Below are positions 54,479-63,579 of a stretch of DNA of 64,000 nt, one piece after another. Under the pieces are notes generated by a model, which saw only the letters and a program-made list of their open reading frames with translations, had not been told where the DNA came from and searched no databases. Origin of the DNA: Tsuneonella troitsensis (GTDB taxonomy: Bacteria; Pseudomonadota; Alphaproteobacteria; Sphingomonadales; Sphingomonadaceae); assembly GCF_001441535.1 (NCBI RefSeq), contig NZ_LMAU01000001.1, positions 310,001 to 374,000 on the forward strand, given 5' to 3'. A program made the translations under genes and the position numbers. Numbering within the stretch: position 1 is the stretch's first letter; the number at the start of each line of letters is the position of its first letter.

Positions 54479-54496
54479 GTAACGATACAGCGTTAC
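54479..54496. promoter_or_regulatory. Palindromic operator-like site before merC
   Basis: GTAACG-6-CGTTAC, a perfect six-base inverted repeat ending four bases before the merC ATG and within the divergent ctaA-merC gap. Probably a repressor site; no regulator gene adjoins it. Confidence 0.45.
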
Positions 54497-54500
54497 ATAG

Positions 54501-54935
54501 ATGACCCCACAAGCCATGGCACACGCATTCATCACATCGATTCGAGGCAACCTCGACCGCGTCGGCGTCACGCTGTCGGCGCTGTGCGCGGTGCATTGTC
54601 TCGCGACGATCGTGCTCGTGTCCTCGCTGGGGCTCGGCGGCGAACTGCTGGGCGATCCGATCATCCACGAAGTCGGGCTGGTGCTCGCGATGATCGTCGC
54701 CGCGGTCGCGATCGGGTGGGGCGCGCTCAAGCATCGGCGCGCGGGTCCGTTCGTCACTGCGATGACGGGCCTGTCCTTCATGGGCGGCGCGCTCGCGGTC
54801 CCGCACGGCTTCGAAGAGGCGATCCTGACCATTATCGGCGTGGCGCTGGTGTCGCTCGGACACATCCTCAACTTGCGCGCCTGCCGCTGTTCGCTATCTG
54901 GCGAGCATGCCTGCACCGCTGACACTGACCGTTAA
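54501..54935 (+). CDS. MerC family membrane protein
   Basis: 144 residues, four helices. Metal site [12 protein letters not shown] (CxxxHC) and a C-terminal Cys-rich end (RACRCS). MerC-like proteins import mercury or other metals; no other mer gene is nearby. Overlaps thiSG by 29 bases. Confidence 0.88.
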   Translation: MTPQAMAHAFITSIRGNLDRVGVTLSALCAVHCLATIVLVSSLGLGGELLGDPIIHEVGLVLAMIVAAVAIGWGALKHRRAGPFVTAMTGLSFMGGALAVPHGFEEAILTIIGVALVSLGHILNLRACRCSLSGEHACTADTDR

Positions 54936-55905
54936 CGGCGAAAGCCGCCGCACCACCGCCGCCACCGTTGCCGATCTCGTCCGCGAACTTGGCCTCGCGC
55001 CCGAAAAGGTCGCGGTCGAGCGCAATGGCGAGATCGCCCCGCGCTCGACCCTGGGCGACGTTGCCCTGGCCGACGGCGACACGCTGGAGATCGTGCACTT
55101 CGTGGGTGGCGGCGATCATGCGGACGCTTCGTCGACTGATGATTCGTGGGAAGTCGCCGGCCACCGGTTCCGTTCGCGCCTGATCGTCGGCACCGGCAAG
55201 TACAAGGACTTCGCCCAGAACGCCGCGGCGCTCGAGGCCTCGGGGGCTGAAATTGTCACCGTGGCGGTGCGGCGCGTCAACGTCAGCGATCCATCGGCGC
55301 CGATGTTGACCGATTTCATCGACCCGAAGAAAGTAACCTACCTGCCCAACACCGCAGGGTGTTTCACGGCCGAGGATGCCATCCGCACGCTGCGCCTGGC
55401 GCGCGAGGCGGGCGGCTGGGACCTGGTGAAGCTCGAAGTGCTGGGCGAGGCGCGCACGCTCTATCCCGACATGCGCGAGACGCTGAAGGCGACCGAAATT
55501 CTCGCCAACGAGGGTTTCAAGCCGATGGTCTACTGCGTCGACGATCCGATTGCCGCGCAGCAGCTCGAAAGCGCGGGTGCGGTCGCCGTGATGCCGCTGG
55601 GCGCGCCGATCGGCTCGGGCCTCGGCATCCAGAACCGCGTGACGATCCGCCTGATCGTCGAGGGCGCGAAAGTCCCCGTTCTGGTCGATGCGGGCGTGGG
55701 CACCGCGAGCGACGCGGCGGTCGCCATGGAGCTGGGCTGCACCGGCGTCCTCATGAACACCGCCATCGCCGAGGCGAAGGACCCGATCCGCATGGCCCGC
55801 GCGATGAAGCTGGCCGTCGAAGCGGGACGCCACGCCTACCTCGCCGGCCGGATGGGGACCCGCAAATACGCCGATCCGAGCAGTCCGCTGGCGGGGCTGA
55901 TCTAG
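54907..55905 (+). CDS. thiG: ThiS-ThiG fusion (sulfur carrier + thiazole synthase)
   Basis: 332 residues. The first 66 residues are ThiS (ubiquitin-like, ending FVGGG); the rest is full ThiG with [14 protein letters not shown], the imine Lys in [16 protein letters not shown], and [14 protein letters not shown]. Makes the thiamin thiazole ring. The GG that should be a free C-terminus is internal. No TPP riboswitch is visible. The stop shares bases with the convergent DUF1622 gene. Confidence 0.93.
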   Translation: MPAPLTLTVNGESRRTTAATVADLVRELGLAPEKVAVERNGEIAPRSTLGDVALADGDTLEIVHFVGGGDHADASSTDDSWEVAGHRFRSRLIVGTGKYKDFAQNAAALEASGAEIVTVAVRRVNVSDPSAPMLTDFIDPKKVTYLPNTAGCFTAEDAIRTLRLAREAGGWDLVKLEVLGEARTLYPDMRETLKATEILANEGFKPMVYCVDDPIAAQQLESAGAVAVMPLGAPIGSGLGIQNRVTIRLIVEGAKVPVLVDAGVGTASDAAVAMELGCTGVLMNTAIAEAKDPIRMARAMKLAVEAGRHAYLAGRMGTRKYADPSSPLAGLI

Positions 55906-56279
55906 CGCCCCTCATCCGCCCTTCCGTCCAGCGTCGCGCGCAGTGCGCTCCGTTTCCAAGGCCAGCAGCCCTCGATCTCCGTCTCGAGCGCAAAGCTCAG
56001 GAAAGTGCGGATCACGATTATCAGCGCCAGCAGGCCGACGCTCTCCAGTGTAAGGGGCGCGACGATCGTGCTGATGATGTCGGCGCCGACCAGGAACTCG
56101 AGACCAAGCAGGATGCTGCGGCCCAGGTTCGCGCGAAAACTTTCGTAGGCATCTCCCCACGTCGATCTCCAGCCCTGCCGCAGGAAGATGAACGTGGCCG
56201 CCAGCACCCCGATGAGGATAGTGGCGACACCGGCGAGTTCGAGCAGCCGAGCGAGCATCTGGACGTAGTCTTCGATCAT
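55902..56279 (-). CDS. DUF1622 membrane protein
   Basis: 125 residues from ATG 56279. Three helices: [51 protein letters not shown]. Known family without a role. Confidence 0.83.
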   Translation of the reverse strand: MIEDYVQMLARLLELAGVATILIGVLAATFIFLRQGWRSTWGDAYESFRANLGRSILLGLEFLVGADIISTIVAPLTLESVGLLALIIVIRTFLSFALETEIEGCWPWKRSALRATLDGRADEGR

Positions 56280-56364
56280 GGGTCCCCCGGTCGCGGTCAT
56301 GCGCGAGGCTAACGCGAAATTAACCATCGTGCGCGACATTCCTCCCAACAGGGGGTTACCGGCC

Positions 56365-56892
56365 ATGGCCGTCAAGCATGCTGCGTCGATGACGATTTCG
56401 GAAATGCGCGAGTTCGCGAGCTTCACGCCTGCCGAGCAGCGTTATATCCGCCGCAGCCTCGACATCGGTCTGGGGCGGCAGGATGCCTTCAAGCTGTGGG
56501 CCCGCACCGCCGACGAGAACGCCGCGATCCGCAGCCAGTATGTCGCCTATCAGGACCTCAAGGTGCTCCGCGCCTCGATCCCCGAGGAGACCGGCTTCGA
56601 ATGCGTCGAGGGCTTCATCGGCAAGCTGACCCGCGTCGCCGCGTTCGACCTGGCGCAGGAACGCATCGAGAGCTTCTCGGCCTTCCGCTTCCTCTACGAG
56701 CGCCTGATCGGTGCCGATGCACGGCCGTGGCTGCCGAGCGCGTTCTGCGCCGCAAGCGCACTGCCGCAAATCAAGCCGAGCCGCCGCAAGGTGCTGCTGC
56801 AATCGCTGAGCGAGGCCGCCGCGACCGCGCCCGGCTGGTCCGACCGCGCGCCCAGCTTCTTTCCCGAATACATCGAGCGCGAAGCCGCCTGA
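56365..56892 (+). CDS. Helical protein, no family recognised
   Basis: 175 residues from ATG 56365. Soluble and helix-rich, with no signal peptide. Contains FASFTPAEQRYIRRSLD, a DAFKLWARTADENAAI region and an Arg/Lys patch KPSRRKVLLQSL. Codon use matches its neighbours, so it is native, but I cannot name it. Confidence 0.7.
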   Translation: MAVKHAASMTISEMREFASFTPAEQRYIRRSLDIGLGRQDAFKLWARTADENAAIRSQYVAYQDLKVLRASIPEETGFECVEGFIGKLTRVAAFDLAQERIESFSAFRFLYERLIGADARPWLPSAFCAASALPQIKPSRRKVLLQSLSEAAATAPGWSDRAPSFFPEYIEREAA

Positions 56893-56944
56893 TCGCTGAA
56901 ACCCCGCCATTGGCGCGGGCATTATTGCGGGCTACGGATGGGCC

Positions 56945-58054
56945 ATGCCCACTGCCCAGCTTGTCGAGCCCCACCTTCGCAACTTGTTCGGATTGGCCCG
57001 CTGGTCGGTGATCGCACCGATCGTGGCCGCGCTGGCGATCGGCTTTGGGAAGCCCGCCGGACTGCCGGTCGCGGCGATCATGGGGCTGCTGCTGGCCGGG
57101 GCGATCATGGCGGCGGTCTATCAGGCCGAAGTCCTCGCGCATTACCTAGGTGAGCCGTTCGGCACGCTGACACTGGCAGTCGCGGTGACCGTGATCGAGG
57201 TTTCGCTGATCGTCTCGATCATGCTGGGCGAAGGCGCGCAGGCGCAGACGCTGGCGCGCGACACTCTGATGGCCGCGATCATGATCACCATCAACGGCAT
57301 CGTCGGCATCTGCCTGCTGGCGGGCGGCCGCCTGCATCACGAGCAGAGCTATACCCAAGCGGGGGTCAGTGCGGGCCTTGCGATGCTCGCGACCCTGTCG
57401 GTGCTGGTGCTGGTCCTGCCCAATTACACCGTCTCGGCGGCAGGGGCGTTCTACAATTCCAAGCAGCTGCTGTTCGTCGCGATCATCTCGCTCGTCGTCT
57501 ACGCCACCTTCGTCATGGCGCAGACGATGCGGCACCGCGATCACTTCCTCTATCATATCGAGGAAGCCGACGATCACGCGCATGAGCCGCCGGTGCCCCG
57601 TGCAAAGGCGATGGCGGCGGCGGGAGTCCTGATCGTCGCGCTTGTTGCGGTGGTCGTACTCGCGAAGAACCTTTCACCGACGATCGAAGGCGCCGTGCGG
57701 TCCGCCGGCGCTCCGCAAGCGCTCGTCGGAATAATCATTGCGACCCTGGTCCTCGCGCCGGAAGGATTCGCGGCCTACCGGGCGGCCAAGGTCAACCGAG
57801 TGCAGAACAGCCTCAACCTTGCGATCGGGTCTGCCCTGGCGGCGATCGGACTGACGATCCCGGCAGTCGCCGGTGTCGCGCTGCTGCTGGGGCTGAACCT
57901 CGAGCTTGGATTGTCGGCGAAGGGCATCGTCCTCCTCGCGCTGACGCTGCTGGTCGCGACACTCACGCTGAGCCGCGGCCGAACGACCATCGTACAGGGC
58001 GTCATCCACCTCGTGCTGTTCGCGACCTACCTGTTCATCACGATCGTGCCGTAG
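56945..58054 (+). CDS. ChaA-type Ca2+/H+ antiporter
   Basis: 369 residues, about eleven helices. Acidic motifs VIEVSLIVSIM and LAPEGFAAYRAAK lie in two internal repeats, as in CaCA family proteins. Moves Ca2+ (or Na+) out against H+. Confidence 0.9.
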   Translation: MPTAQLVEPHLRNLFGLARWSVIAPIVAALAIGFGKPAGLPVAAIMGLLLAGAIMAAVYQAEVLAHYLGEPFGTLTLAVAVTVIEVSLIVSIMLGEGAQAQTLARDTLMAAIMITINGIVGICLLAGGRLHHEQSYTQAGVSAGLAMLATLSVLVLVLPNYTVSAAGAFYNSKQLLFVAIISLVVYATFVMAQTMRHRDHFLYHIEEADDHAHEPPVPRAKAMAAAGVLIVALVAVVVLAKNLSPTIEGAVRSAGAPQALVGIIIATLVLAPEGFAAYRAAKVNRVQNSLNLAIGSALAAIGLTIPAVAGVALLLGLNLELGLSAKGIVLLALTLLVATLTLSRGRTTIVQGVIHLVLFATYLFITIVP

Positions 58055-58066
58055 CTGGCAAGGAAA

Positions 58067-58097
58067 ATGTAACTCGTGACTATTAGTTGGGTTACAT
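58067..58097. promoter_or_regulatory. Spaced inverted repeat at the HEPN-like gene start
   Basis: ATGTAAC and GTTACAT are exact inverted copies separated by 17 bases. The right arm contains the first bases of the ATG of the next gene. Could be an autorepression site or chance. Confidence 0.35.
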
Positions 58098-58602
58098 GGA
58101 CTTATCCCATGCGCCCCCCATCCAAAGGGCACCCAATAACGAACTCTGCGCGCTGGCCTCCCTTTGGCGAGGAGCGATGCTCAATATCCACGGTAGAATA
58201 GAGACTGCCGTTGCTGACCAGCTTCATCATTTAGCTGACGAGGGCGTTGAACTACCAAAGATCGCCTTCCATGAAGCCCCTGCCGAAAGACTACGTTGCT
58301 TAATGGAGGTCCTAGGTCGAGCCGACTTCGGCGGCCACGGGCGGGCAACCGTTAAATGGCTCGATGGAGTTCGCGTCGCAGCGGAGTGGCGAAATGCCTT
58401 GGCCCACGGCGCAATCTCAGTGGAAAGCGGTGAGGTGATATTCCGTTGGAGCGCGTATCGGGCACAGAAACGCGACCTTAGGGAGGTGCGAGTTTCGCCG
58501 CTGGAGATGCTTCAAAGGTTGGTTGCCCTTAGCCGGACTTACGATTCACTCATTAGTCAATTCGGCCAAATACGGCGGCACCTTTCAGCTACGGCTCCCT
58601 AG
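58096..58602 (+). CDS. HEPN-like protein, foreign codon use
   Basis: 168 residues from ATG 58096. Helical, with RNALAHG near residue 95, which fits the HEPN Rx4-6H RNase-like motif, on a helix AAEWRNALAH. Codons TTA, CTA, AGA and AGG, nearly absent in neighbours, are common here, and base content is clearly lower in GC, so recent transfer is likely. No antitoxin is adjacent. Its stop shares bases with the convergent acyl-CoA ligase stop (CTAG). Function not proven. Confidence 0.65.
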   Translation: MDLSHAPPIQRAPNNELCALASLWRGAMLNIHGRIETAVADQLHHLADEGVELPKIAFHEAPAERLRCLMEVLGRADFGGHGRATVKWLDGVRVAAEWRNALAHGAISVESGEVIFRWSAYRAQKRDLREVRVSPLEMLQRLVALSRTYDSLISQFGQIRRHLSATAP

Positions 58603-60422
58603 CCTTTGTATAACGCGTCCATCCGCGCCCCATACCGCTCGCGGATCTTGTGGCGGCGGATCTTGAGGCTGGGGGTCATTTCCTCGTTGTCGGTGCTGAA
58701 CGGTTCGTCCGCGAAGGCGAACTGGCGGACCTTCTCGATCACCGAGAGGTCCTGGTTCGTCCGGTCGACCGCGGCGCGCACCGCGGTGCGGAAGGCGGGC
58801 AGGTCCTGCAGCGCCTTCATGTCGAACTTCTCGCCGTTGGCCTTAGCCCATTCCACCGCCCACTCGGCATCGGGGACGAGCAGCGCGACGAGATAGGGCC
58901 GCCGGTCGCCGCTCACCATCGCCTGCGCGATCTCGGGCTGGAGGGTCAGCATCCCCTCGACCTTCTGCGGGGCGACGTTGTCGCCCTTGTCGTTGACGAT
59001 CATGTCCTTCTTGCGGTCGGTGATGACGATGCGGCCCTTGTCGTCGAGATGACCGATGTCGCCGGTGTGCAGCCACCCGTCCTTGAGCGCCTTGTCGGTC
59101 TCCGGCTTGTTCTGCCAGTAACCGTGCATCACCAGTTCGCCGCGCACGAGGATTTCCCCGTCTTCTGCGATCCGCACCTCGACGCCCTTCAGCGGCGGGC
59201 CGACGGTGTCCATCTTGATCCCCGCCCTGGGCCGGTTGCACGAGATCACCGGCCCGGCCTCGGTCTGGCCGTATCCCTGGAGCATGGTGAGGCCCATCGC
59301 CTCGAAGAAGTTGCCGACCTCGGGATTGAGCGGGGCGCCGCCGCTGACCATCGCCTTGATCCGTCCGCCGAACTTCTGGCGGACCTTGGGCCGCAGCAGC
59401 TTCTCGATCAGGAGGTCGGCGGGGCGATCGCGCAGCCGCTTGCGGGGATGCGCGGCGATCTGCAGCGCGCGGGTCATCAGGTAGTTGGGCACTTTGCCCT
59501 GCTTTTCTACCTGCTTCATGATGCGCGTGCGGAGCACTTCGAACAGGCGCGGCACGACGACCATCAGCGTCGGGCGGGTCTCCTCGATATTGCTGGCGAG
59601 CTTCTCCAGCCCCTCGGAATAGAAGATCTCCGCGCCGACCCCGATCGGCAGGTACTGGCCGCCGGTGTGTTCGTAAGCATGGCTCAGCGGCAGGAACGAC
59701 AGGAACCGCTCGTCGTCGTCGAGGCCGAAATCCTGCTCGAGCACTTCGGCAGCGCCCGCCACGTTGCACAGGATCGCGCCGTGATGCTGCAGCACCCCGC
59801 GCGGGCTTCCGCCGGTGCCGCTAGTGTAGATGATGCAGGCCGTATCGCCGCGCCCGATCTGCGCAATTCGGGCCTCGACCGCGGCGCGCGCCGCCGCGGC
59901 ATCGCCCTCGATCATGGTCGACCACGGGTGAAGGGCCACCTGCCCGCCCTGATAGCTGCGAATGCCGTCGATCGGGATCAGGTGCTCAGCCATGCCGGAC
60001 CGCATGATCGCGGGGATCAGCGGGGCCGACAGTTTCTCGTTCGAAACGATCACCGCACGCGCGCCTGAATTGTCGAGGATGTGCTGGTGGTCGCGTTCGG
60101 TGTTGGTGGTGTAGGCGGGCACCGTCACGCAGCCAGCGGCCATGATTGCCAGGTCGGCGATGCACCATTCGGGCCGGTTCTCCGACACCAGCATCACCCG
60201 GTCGCCGGCGTCGAGGCCCAGGGCGCGCAGGTTCTCCGCCATCACGCAGACCTGATCGGCGACCTCGCGCCAGCTATGGGTCTGCCAGCCGCCCGCTCGC
60301 TTCTCGCCCAGGAACGGACGGTCGCCGCGCGCATCCGCGCGCTTCAGGAACAGCTCGACGAGGTTGTTTGCCGAATCGATATCGCTCAGCCGCAAGGCCC
60401 CACGCTCCTCTTTCCCAGGCAT
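58599..60422 (-). CDS. Long-chain fatty acid-CoA ligase
   Basis: 607 residues. AMP-forming family: P-loop YTSGTGGSPRGV, GYGQTEAGPV, WLHTGDIGHLD and the C-terminal catalytic-Lys region KDMIVNDKGDNVAPQKVEG. Activates long-chain acids for oxidation or lipid synthesis. Confidence 0.93.
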   Translation of the reverse strand: MPGKEERGALRLSDIDSANNLVELFLKRADARGDRPFLGEKRAGGWQTHSWREVADQVCVMAENLRALGLDAGDRVMLVSENRPEWCIADLAIMAAGCVTVPAYTTNTERDHQHILDNSGARAVIVSNEKLSAPLIPAIMRSGMAEHLIPIDGIRSYQGGQVALHPWSTMIEGDAAAARAAVEARIAQIGRGDTACIIYTSGTGGSPRGVLQHHGAILCNVAGAAEVLEQDFGLDDDERFLSFLPLSHAYEHTGGQYLPIGVGAEIFYSEGLEKLASNIEETRPTLMVVVPRLFEVLRTRIMKQVEKQGKVPNYLMTRALQIAAHPRKRLRDRPADLLIEKLLRPKVRQKFGGRIKAMVSGGAPLNPEVGNFFEAMGLTMLQGYGQTEAGPVISCNRPRAGIKMDTVGPPLKGVEVRIAEDGEILVRGELVMHGYWQNKPETDKALKDGWLHTGDIGHLDDKGRIVITDRKKDMIVNDKGDNVAPQKVEGMLTLQPEIAQAMVSGDRRPYLVALLVPDAEWAVEWAKANGEKFDMKALQDLPAFRTAVRAAVDRTNQDLSVIEKVRQFAFADEPFSTDNEEMTPSLKIRRHKIRERYGARMDALYKG

Positions 60423-60491
60423 TCCATGCCGTTCGTTACGGTCGGTTTCGCCCTAGGCCCGCTTGGCGCGAGCGGCAAGCGACGCAGCCGG

Positions 60492-62198
60492 TCATGGCGC
60501 GTCGATCAGGCTTTCCATGCGCGGCTCGCGGGCGCTCTGCCAGCCGGTCGGGGTCCGCAGCAGCGCGTTGACCTTGATCGGCGCCTCGCGCGCCATGAAC
60601 TGTGTGTGGCCCAGCGCGCGAAGCTGCGGGATCGCGCTTTCGGCCCAGGTGCCCTTCTCGACCAGAATCGTGTCGCCGAACGCCATCACGAACGGCATCG
60701 CCAAGGCGGCTTCGGCGTCCATTCCGAAATCGATGATCCCGATGATCGACCGGGTGGTGGACACCGGTATGGTCCCGCCGCCTGCCGCGCCGATCACCAG
60801 GAACGGCTTGCCCGCCGGGTCCCACACCACCATCGGCGCCATCGAGCTGCGTGGGCGCTTGCCGCCCTCCACCCGGTTGGCGACGAGCTTGCCATCGACT
60901 TGCGGGGAGCGGCTGAAATCGGTCAGTTCGTTGTTCAGGAAAAACCCGCCCGACATCAGCCCAGATCCGAAGGCGCTCTCGATGGTCGAGGTGTAGCTGA
61001 CCATCGTCCCGTTGCCGTCCGTCGCGGAGAAGTGGGAGGTGCCCTGCTCTTCCGGCTCGTCGCCATCGGCAAGAGCGGCCAGTGCCCCGCGCGGGGTCCC
61101 CGCCTTGGGTGCGGCAATCGTCTTGCCCGGATCGATCAGCGCGGACCGCGTGGACAGGTAGGCCGGATCGATCAGGCCGGCGACCGGAACGGCCACGAAA
61201 TCGCTGTCCGCCGCGTACAGCTCGCGGTCGGCATAGGCCAGGCGCTGCGCTTCGAGAAACAGGTGCCAGGTCACCGGGTTGTCGGCACCCAGCGCCTTGA
61301 GGTCGAAGCGTTCGAGCATCTCGAGGATCTGGAGCACGGCGATACCGCCCGAGCTCGGCGGTCCCATCCCGCACAGGCGGTACCCACGATAGGTGCCACA
61401 GACGGACGGGCGTTCCTGTGCCTCGTACGCGGCGAGATCGGCCGCGGTCATCGGACGGGGTCGCGGGGTTGCGGCGGCCACCGTCGCGGCGAGCGCTTCG
61501 GCGCGCGGGCCCTTGTAGAATGCCTGCGGACCGGCCTTGGCGACCGCCTCGAGCGTCTGGGCCAGCGCTTCGTTGCGGATCAGCGTGCCGGCGGGCAATG
61601 GCTTGCCCGCGGCATTGTAATACAATTCGCGCGCGGCAGGGGTCCACGCGGCACGGTCGGCGGTCTGGGTCAGCGAATTGACGAGGCGCGGGTTCATCCG
61701 GAACCCGTCGCGGGCCAGCGCGATCGCCGGCTCGAACAGCCTGGCCCAAGGCAGCTTGCCGTGCGCGGCGTGGGCCTTCGCGGCGGCGGCGATGTTGCCG
61801 GGCACGCCCACGCTCAGGCCGCTCTTGATCGAAGCGTCGAACGGGGGAAGCTTGCCGCTTTCGTCGAAGAACCATTCGTGGAACGCACCGGCGGGGGCCT
61901 TCTCCCGCCCGTCGAACGAGGTCACGTCGCCGTCGCTGGTACCGCGGACGATGAAGCCGCCGCCCCCGATGCCCGAGCTCTGCGGTTCGACCACCGTCAG
62001 CGCGATCATCGTCGCGATCGCCGCATCGGTGGCGTTGCCGCCCGCGCGCAGCATGGCGAGGCCGGCATCCTCGGCGCGCGGATCGGCGGCGCTGACGTTG
62101 CCGGTCAGGGCGGGCGCAGGACCGGTATCGGCGGGGAGGGTGGCGCAGGCCGCGAGAAGCGGCAGCGCGGCGAACGGGGCAAGGAAGCGACGCAGCAT
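60492..62198 (-). CDS. ggt: Gamma-glutamyltransferase
   Basis: 568 residues from ATG 62198, ten bases after pyrD. Lipobox LLAAC. Autoprocessing Thr in QGTSHFSATDGNG and the later GSGLMSGGFFLNNELTDF and GAAGGGTIPVST. Cleaves gamma-glutamyl bonds of glutathione in the periplasm. Confidence 0.94.
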   Translation of the reverse strand: MLRRFLAPFAALPLLAACATLPADTGPAPALTGNVSAADPRAEDAGLAMLRAGGNATDAAIATMIALTVVEPQSSGIGGGGFIVRGTSDGDVTSFDGREKAPAGAFHEWFFDESGKLPPFDASIKSGLSVGVPGNIAAAAKAHAAHGKLPWARLFEPAIALARDGFRMNPRLVNSLTQTADRAAWTPAARELYYNAAGKPLPAGTLIRNEALAQTLEAVAKAGPQAFYKGPRAEALAATVAAATPRPRPMTAADLAAYEAQERPSVCGTYRGYRLCGMGPPSSGGIAVLQILEMLERFDLKALGADNPVTWHLFLEAQRLAYADRELYAADSDFVAVPVAGLIDPAYLSTRSALIDPGKTIAAPKAGTPRGALAALADGDEPEEQGTSHFSATDGNGTMVSYTSTIESAFGSGLMSGGFFLNNELTDFSRSPQVDGKLVANRVEGGKRPRSSMAPMVVWDPAGKPFLVIGAAGGGTIPVSTTRSIIGIIDFGMDAEAALAMPFVMAFGDTILVEKGTWAESAIPQLRALGHTQFMAREAPIKVNALLRTPTGWQSAREPRMESLIDAP

Positions 62199-62208
62199 CG
62201 CGCCGGTG

Positions 62209-63234
62209 CTACTCGCTCCCGACCGCATCCGCAATCGACGTAAACCCGTCGCGTTTCAGGCACCGCTCCAATCCGCGGACGATCCGCCGGGCGAGACCGG
62301 GCCCTTCGTAGACGAGCGCGCTATAGACCTGGACCAGGCTCGCCCCGGCGCGAATGCGCGCCCAGGCATCCTCTGCGCTGGCGATCCCGCCCACCCCGAT
62401 CAGCGGCAGGTCGCGTCCCGCGACGGCGCGGAACCGGCGCAACTGCGCGAGCGCGAGATCGCGCAGGGGGGCGCCCGACAGGCCGCCCGTCTCGCTCGCG
62501 TGGGCCGAGTGCAACGGCGGGCGGGTGATCGTCGTGTTCGACACGATCAGGCCGGCGATCCCGTGGTCGATCGCGGCGCGAACGATCCGCTCGTGATCCC
62601 CGTCGGCAAGATCGGGCGCGACCTTCAGAAAAACCGGCGGGGTTTCGGCGGTGCGGGCGTCCGCGATCGCCGACAGCAGCGCGGCGAGCTCGCCTTCGGA
62701 CTGCAAGTCCCGCAGCCCGGGCGTGTTGGGAGACGACACGTTGACCGTCAGGTAATTGGCAAACGGGGCGAAGGTGGCGATTCCGGTCAGGTAGTCGGCG
62801 ATGCGGTCCGCCGAATCCTTGTTCGCGCCCACGTTGATCCCCAGCACGCCGCTGCGCTCGCGTGTTCGCAGGCGTGCGACCGCTGCCTCAGACCCGCCGT
62901 TGTTGAATCCCATCCGGTTGATGACCGCGCGGTCGGCGGTAAGGCGGAACAGGCGCGGCTTGGGGTTGCCCGCCTGCGGGCGCGGGGTGATCGATCCGAC
63001 CTCGACGAAGCCGAACCCGAGGCCGAGGGCGGCGTCCGGCACTTCGGCATCCTTGTCGAACCCCGCGGCGAGGCCGACCGGATTGGAAAATGCGATCCCG
63101 GCCACCTCGGTCGCCAGGACTCCCGGCTTGGGAGGCGGCAACCTGGGGGCGACCCTGAGCGCCGCGATCGTCAGGCGATGGGCGCGTTCGGGATCGAGCG
63201 CGAACAGCGCGGGCGCGGCAAGGCGGTAGAGCAT
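62209..63234 (-). CDS. pyrD: Dihydroorotate dehydrogenase (quinone), class 2
   Basis: 341 residues. FMN-binding FSNPVGLAAGFDKD, NRMGFNNGGSEA, NVSSPNTPGLRDLQ, and GVGGIASAEDAW. Class 2 N-terminal helix attaches to membrane. Fourth pyrimidine step. Confidence 0.97.
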   Translation of the reverse strand: MLYRLAAPALFALDPERAHRLTIAALRVAPRLPPPKPGVLATEVAGIAFSNPVGLAAGFDKDAEVPDAALGLGFGFVEVGSITPRPQAGNPKPRLFRLTADRAVINRMGFNNGGSEAAVARLRTRERSGVLGINVGANKDSADRIADYLTGIATFAPFANYLTVNVSSPNTPGLRDLQSEGELAALLSAIADARTAETPPVFLKVAPDLADGDHERIVRAAIDHGIAGLIVSNTTITRPPLHSAHASETGGLSGAPLRDLALAQLRRFRAVAGRDLPLIGVGGIASAEDAWARIRAGASLVQVYSALVYEGPGLARRIVRGLERCLKRDGFTSIADAVGSE

Positions 63235-63360
63235 TGTGGCCGGGCTATGCCTCCATGCCCTTTGGTTGTCGAGCGCACATAACTGTCCCGTTCCTGTCCA
63301 AAACCTACAACAAATGTCACCGAAATGGCGGAAATCGCGTCGCTTTCATACAATCAGGCC

Positions 63361-63473
63361 AATTCGAATCAGGGTAGTGAGCGCCTGCGACCCGAAGGGC
63401 TCGAGGCTTTTACGCAACGAGTTCCTCCACTTTCAGGGCGGTCTGGGCTTCGGCTTGGGCCGCCCCTTTTTTT
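63361..63473 (+). ncRNA. Candidate small RNA with anti-SD motif
   Basis: A TACAAT -10-like box at 63349-63354, an 11-base-class stem-loop (GCCT..CCC GAA GGG..AGGC at 63383-63407), an accessible TTCCTCC that matches an anti-Shine-Dalgarno, and a strong terminator. All within 345 bases between divergent pyrD and an AraC gene. No -35 is convincing. A 39-codon minus-strand frame (63410-63529) competes but looks like a shadow. The rest of the gap appears empty. Confidence 0.5.
63436..63473 (+). terminator. UUCG-loop intrinsic terminator
   Basis: A 13-pair stem (GGGCGG/CCGCCC outside, TCTGGGC/GCTTGGG inside) with a TTCG loop and T7 after one C. Four pairs are G-U, valid only in a plus-strand RNA; the minus copy would have C-A mismatches. 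No coding gene lies upstream on this strand. Confidence 0.85.
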
Positions 63474-63579
63474 GCCCTGTCGAGGCACTTCCCATCCCGT
63501 TCGGCCAGCAGATTGAATCGCCTGTGCATTCGGGCTAATCCGGATGGGGTCGCGAACCTATAAACGGGGCGCATAATAT

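Noticed and set aside
56278-56364. Upstream extension of the unrecognised 175-residue gene
   Set aside because: It would overlap the divergent DUF1622 start; the later ATG begins a better N-terminus.
58650-60068. 472-codon open frame opposite the acyl-CoA ligase gene
   Set aside because: Antisense shadow of a gene with all family motifs.
60081-62243. 720-codon open frame opposite the acyl-CoA ligase and ggt genes
   Set aside because: Runs across two real genes and has Arg/Gly/His-rich shadow sequence with no domain.
63410-63529. 39-codon minus-strand frame (MHRRFNLLAERDGK...)
   Set aside because: It looks protein-like, but it reads through the terminator hairpin, whose T-run becomes its lysines. 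The plus-strand RNA structure explains the bases better. Kept as the alternative to the sRNA.
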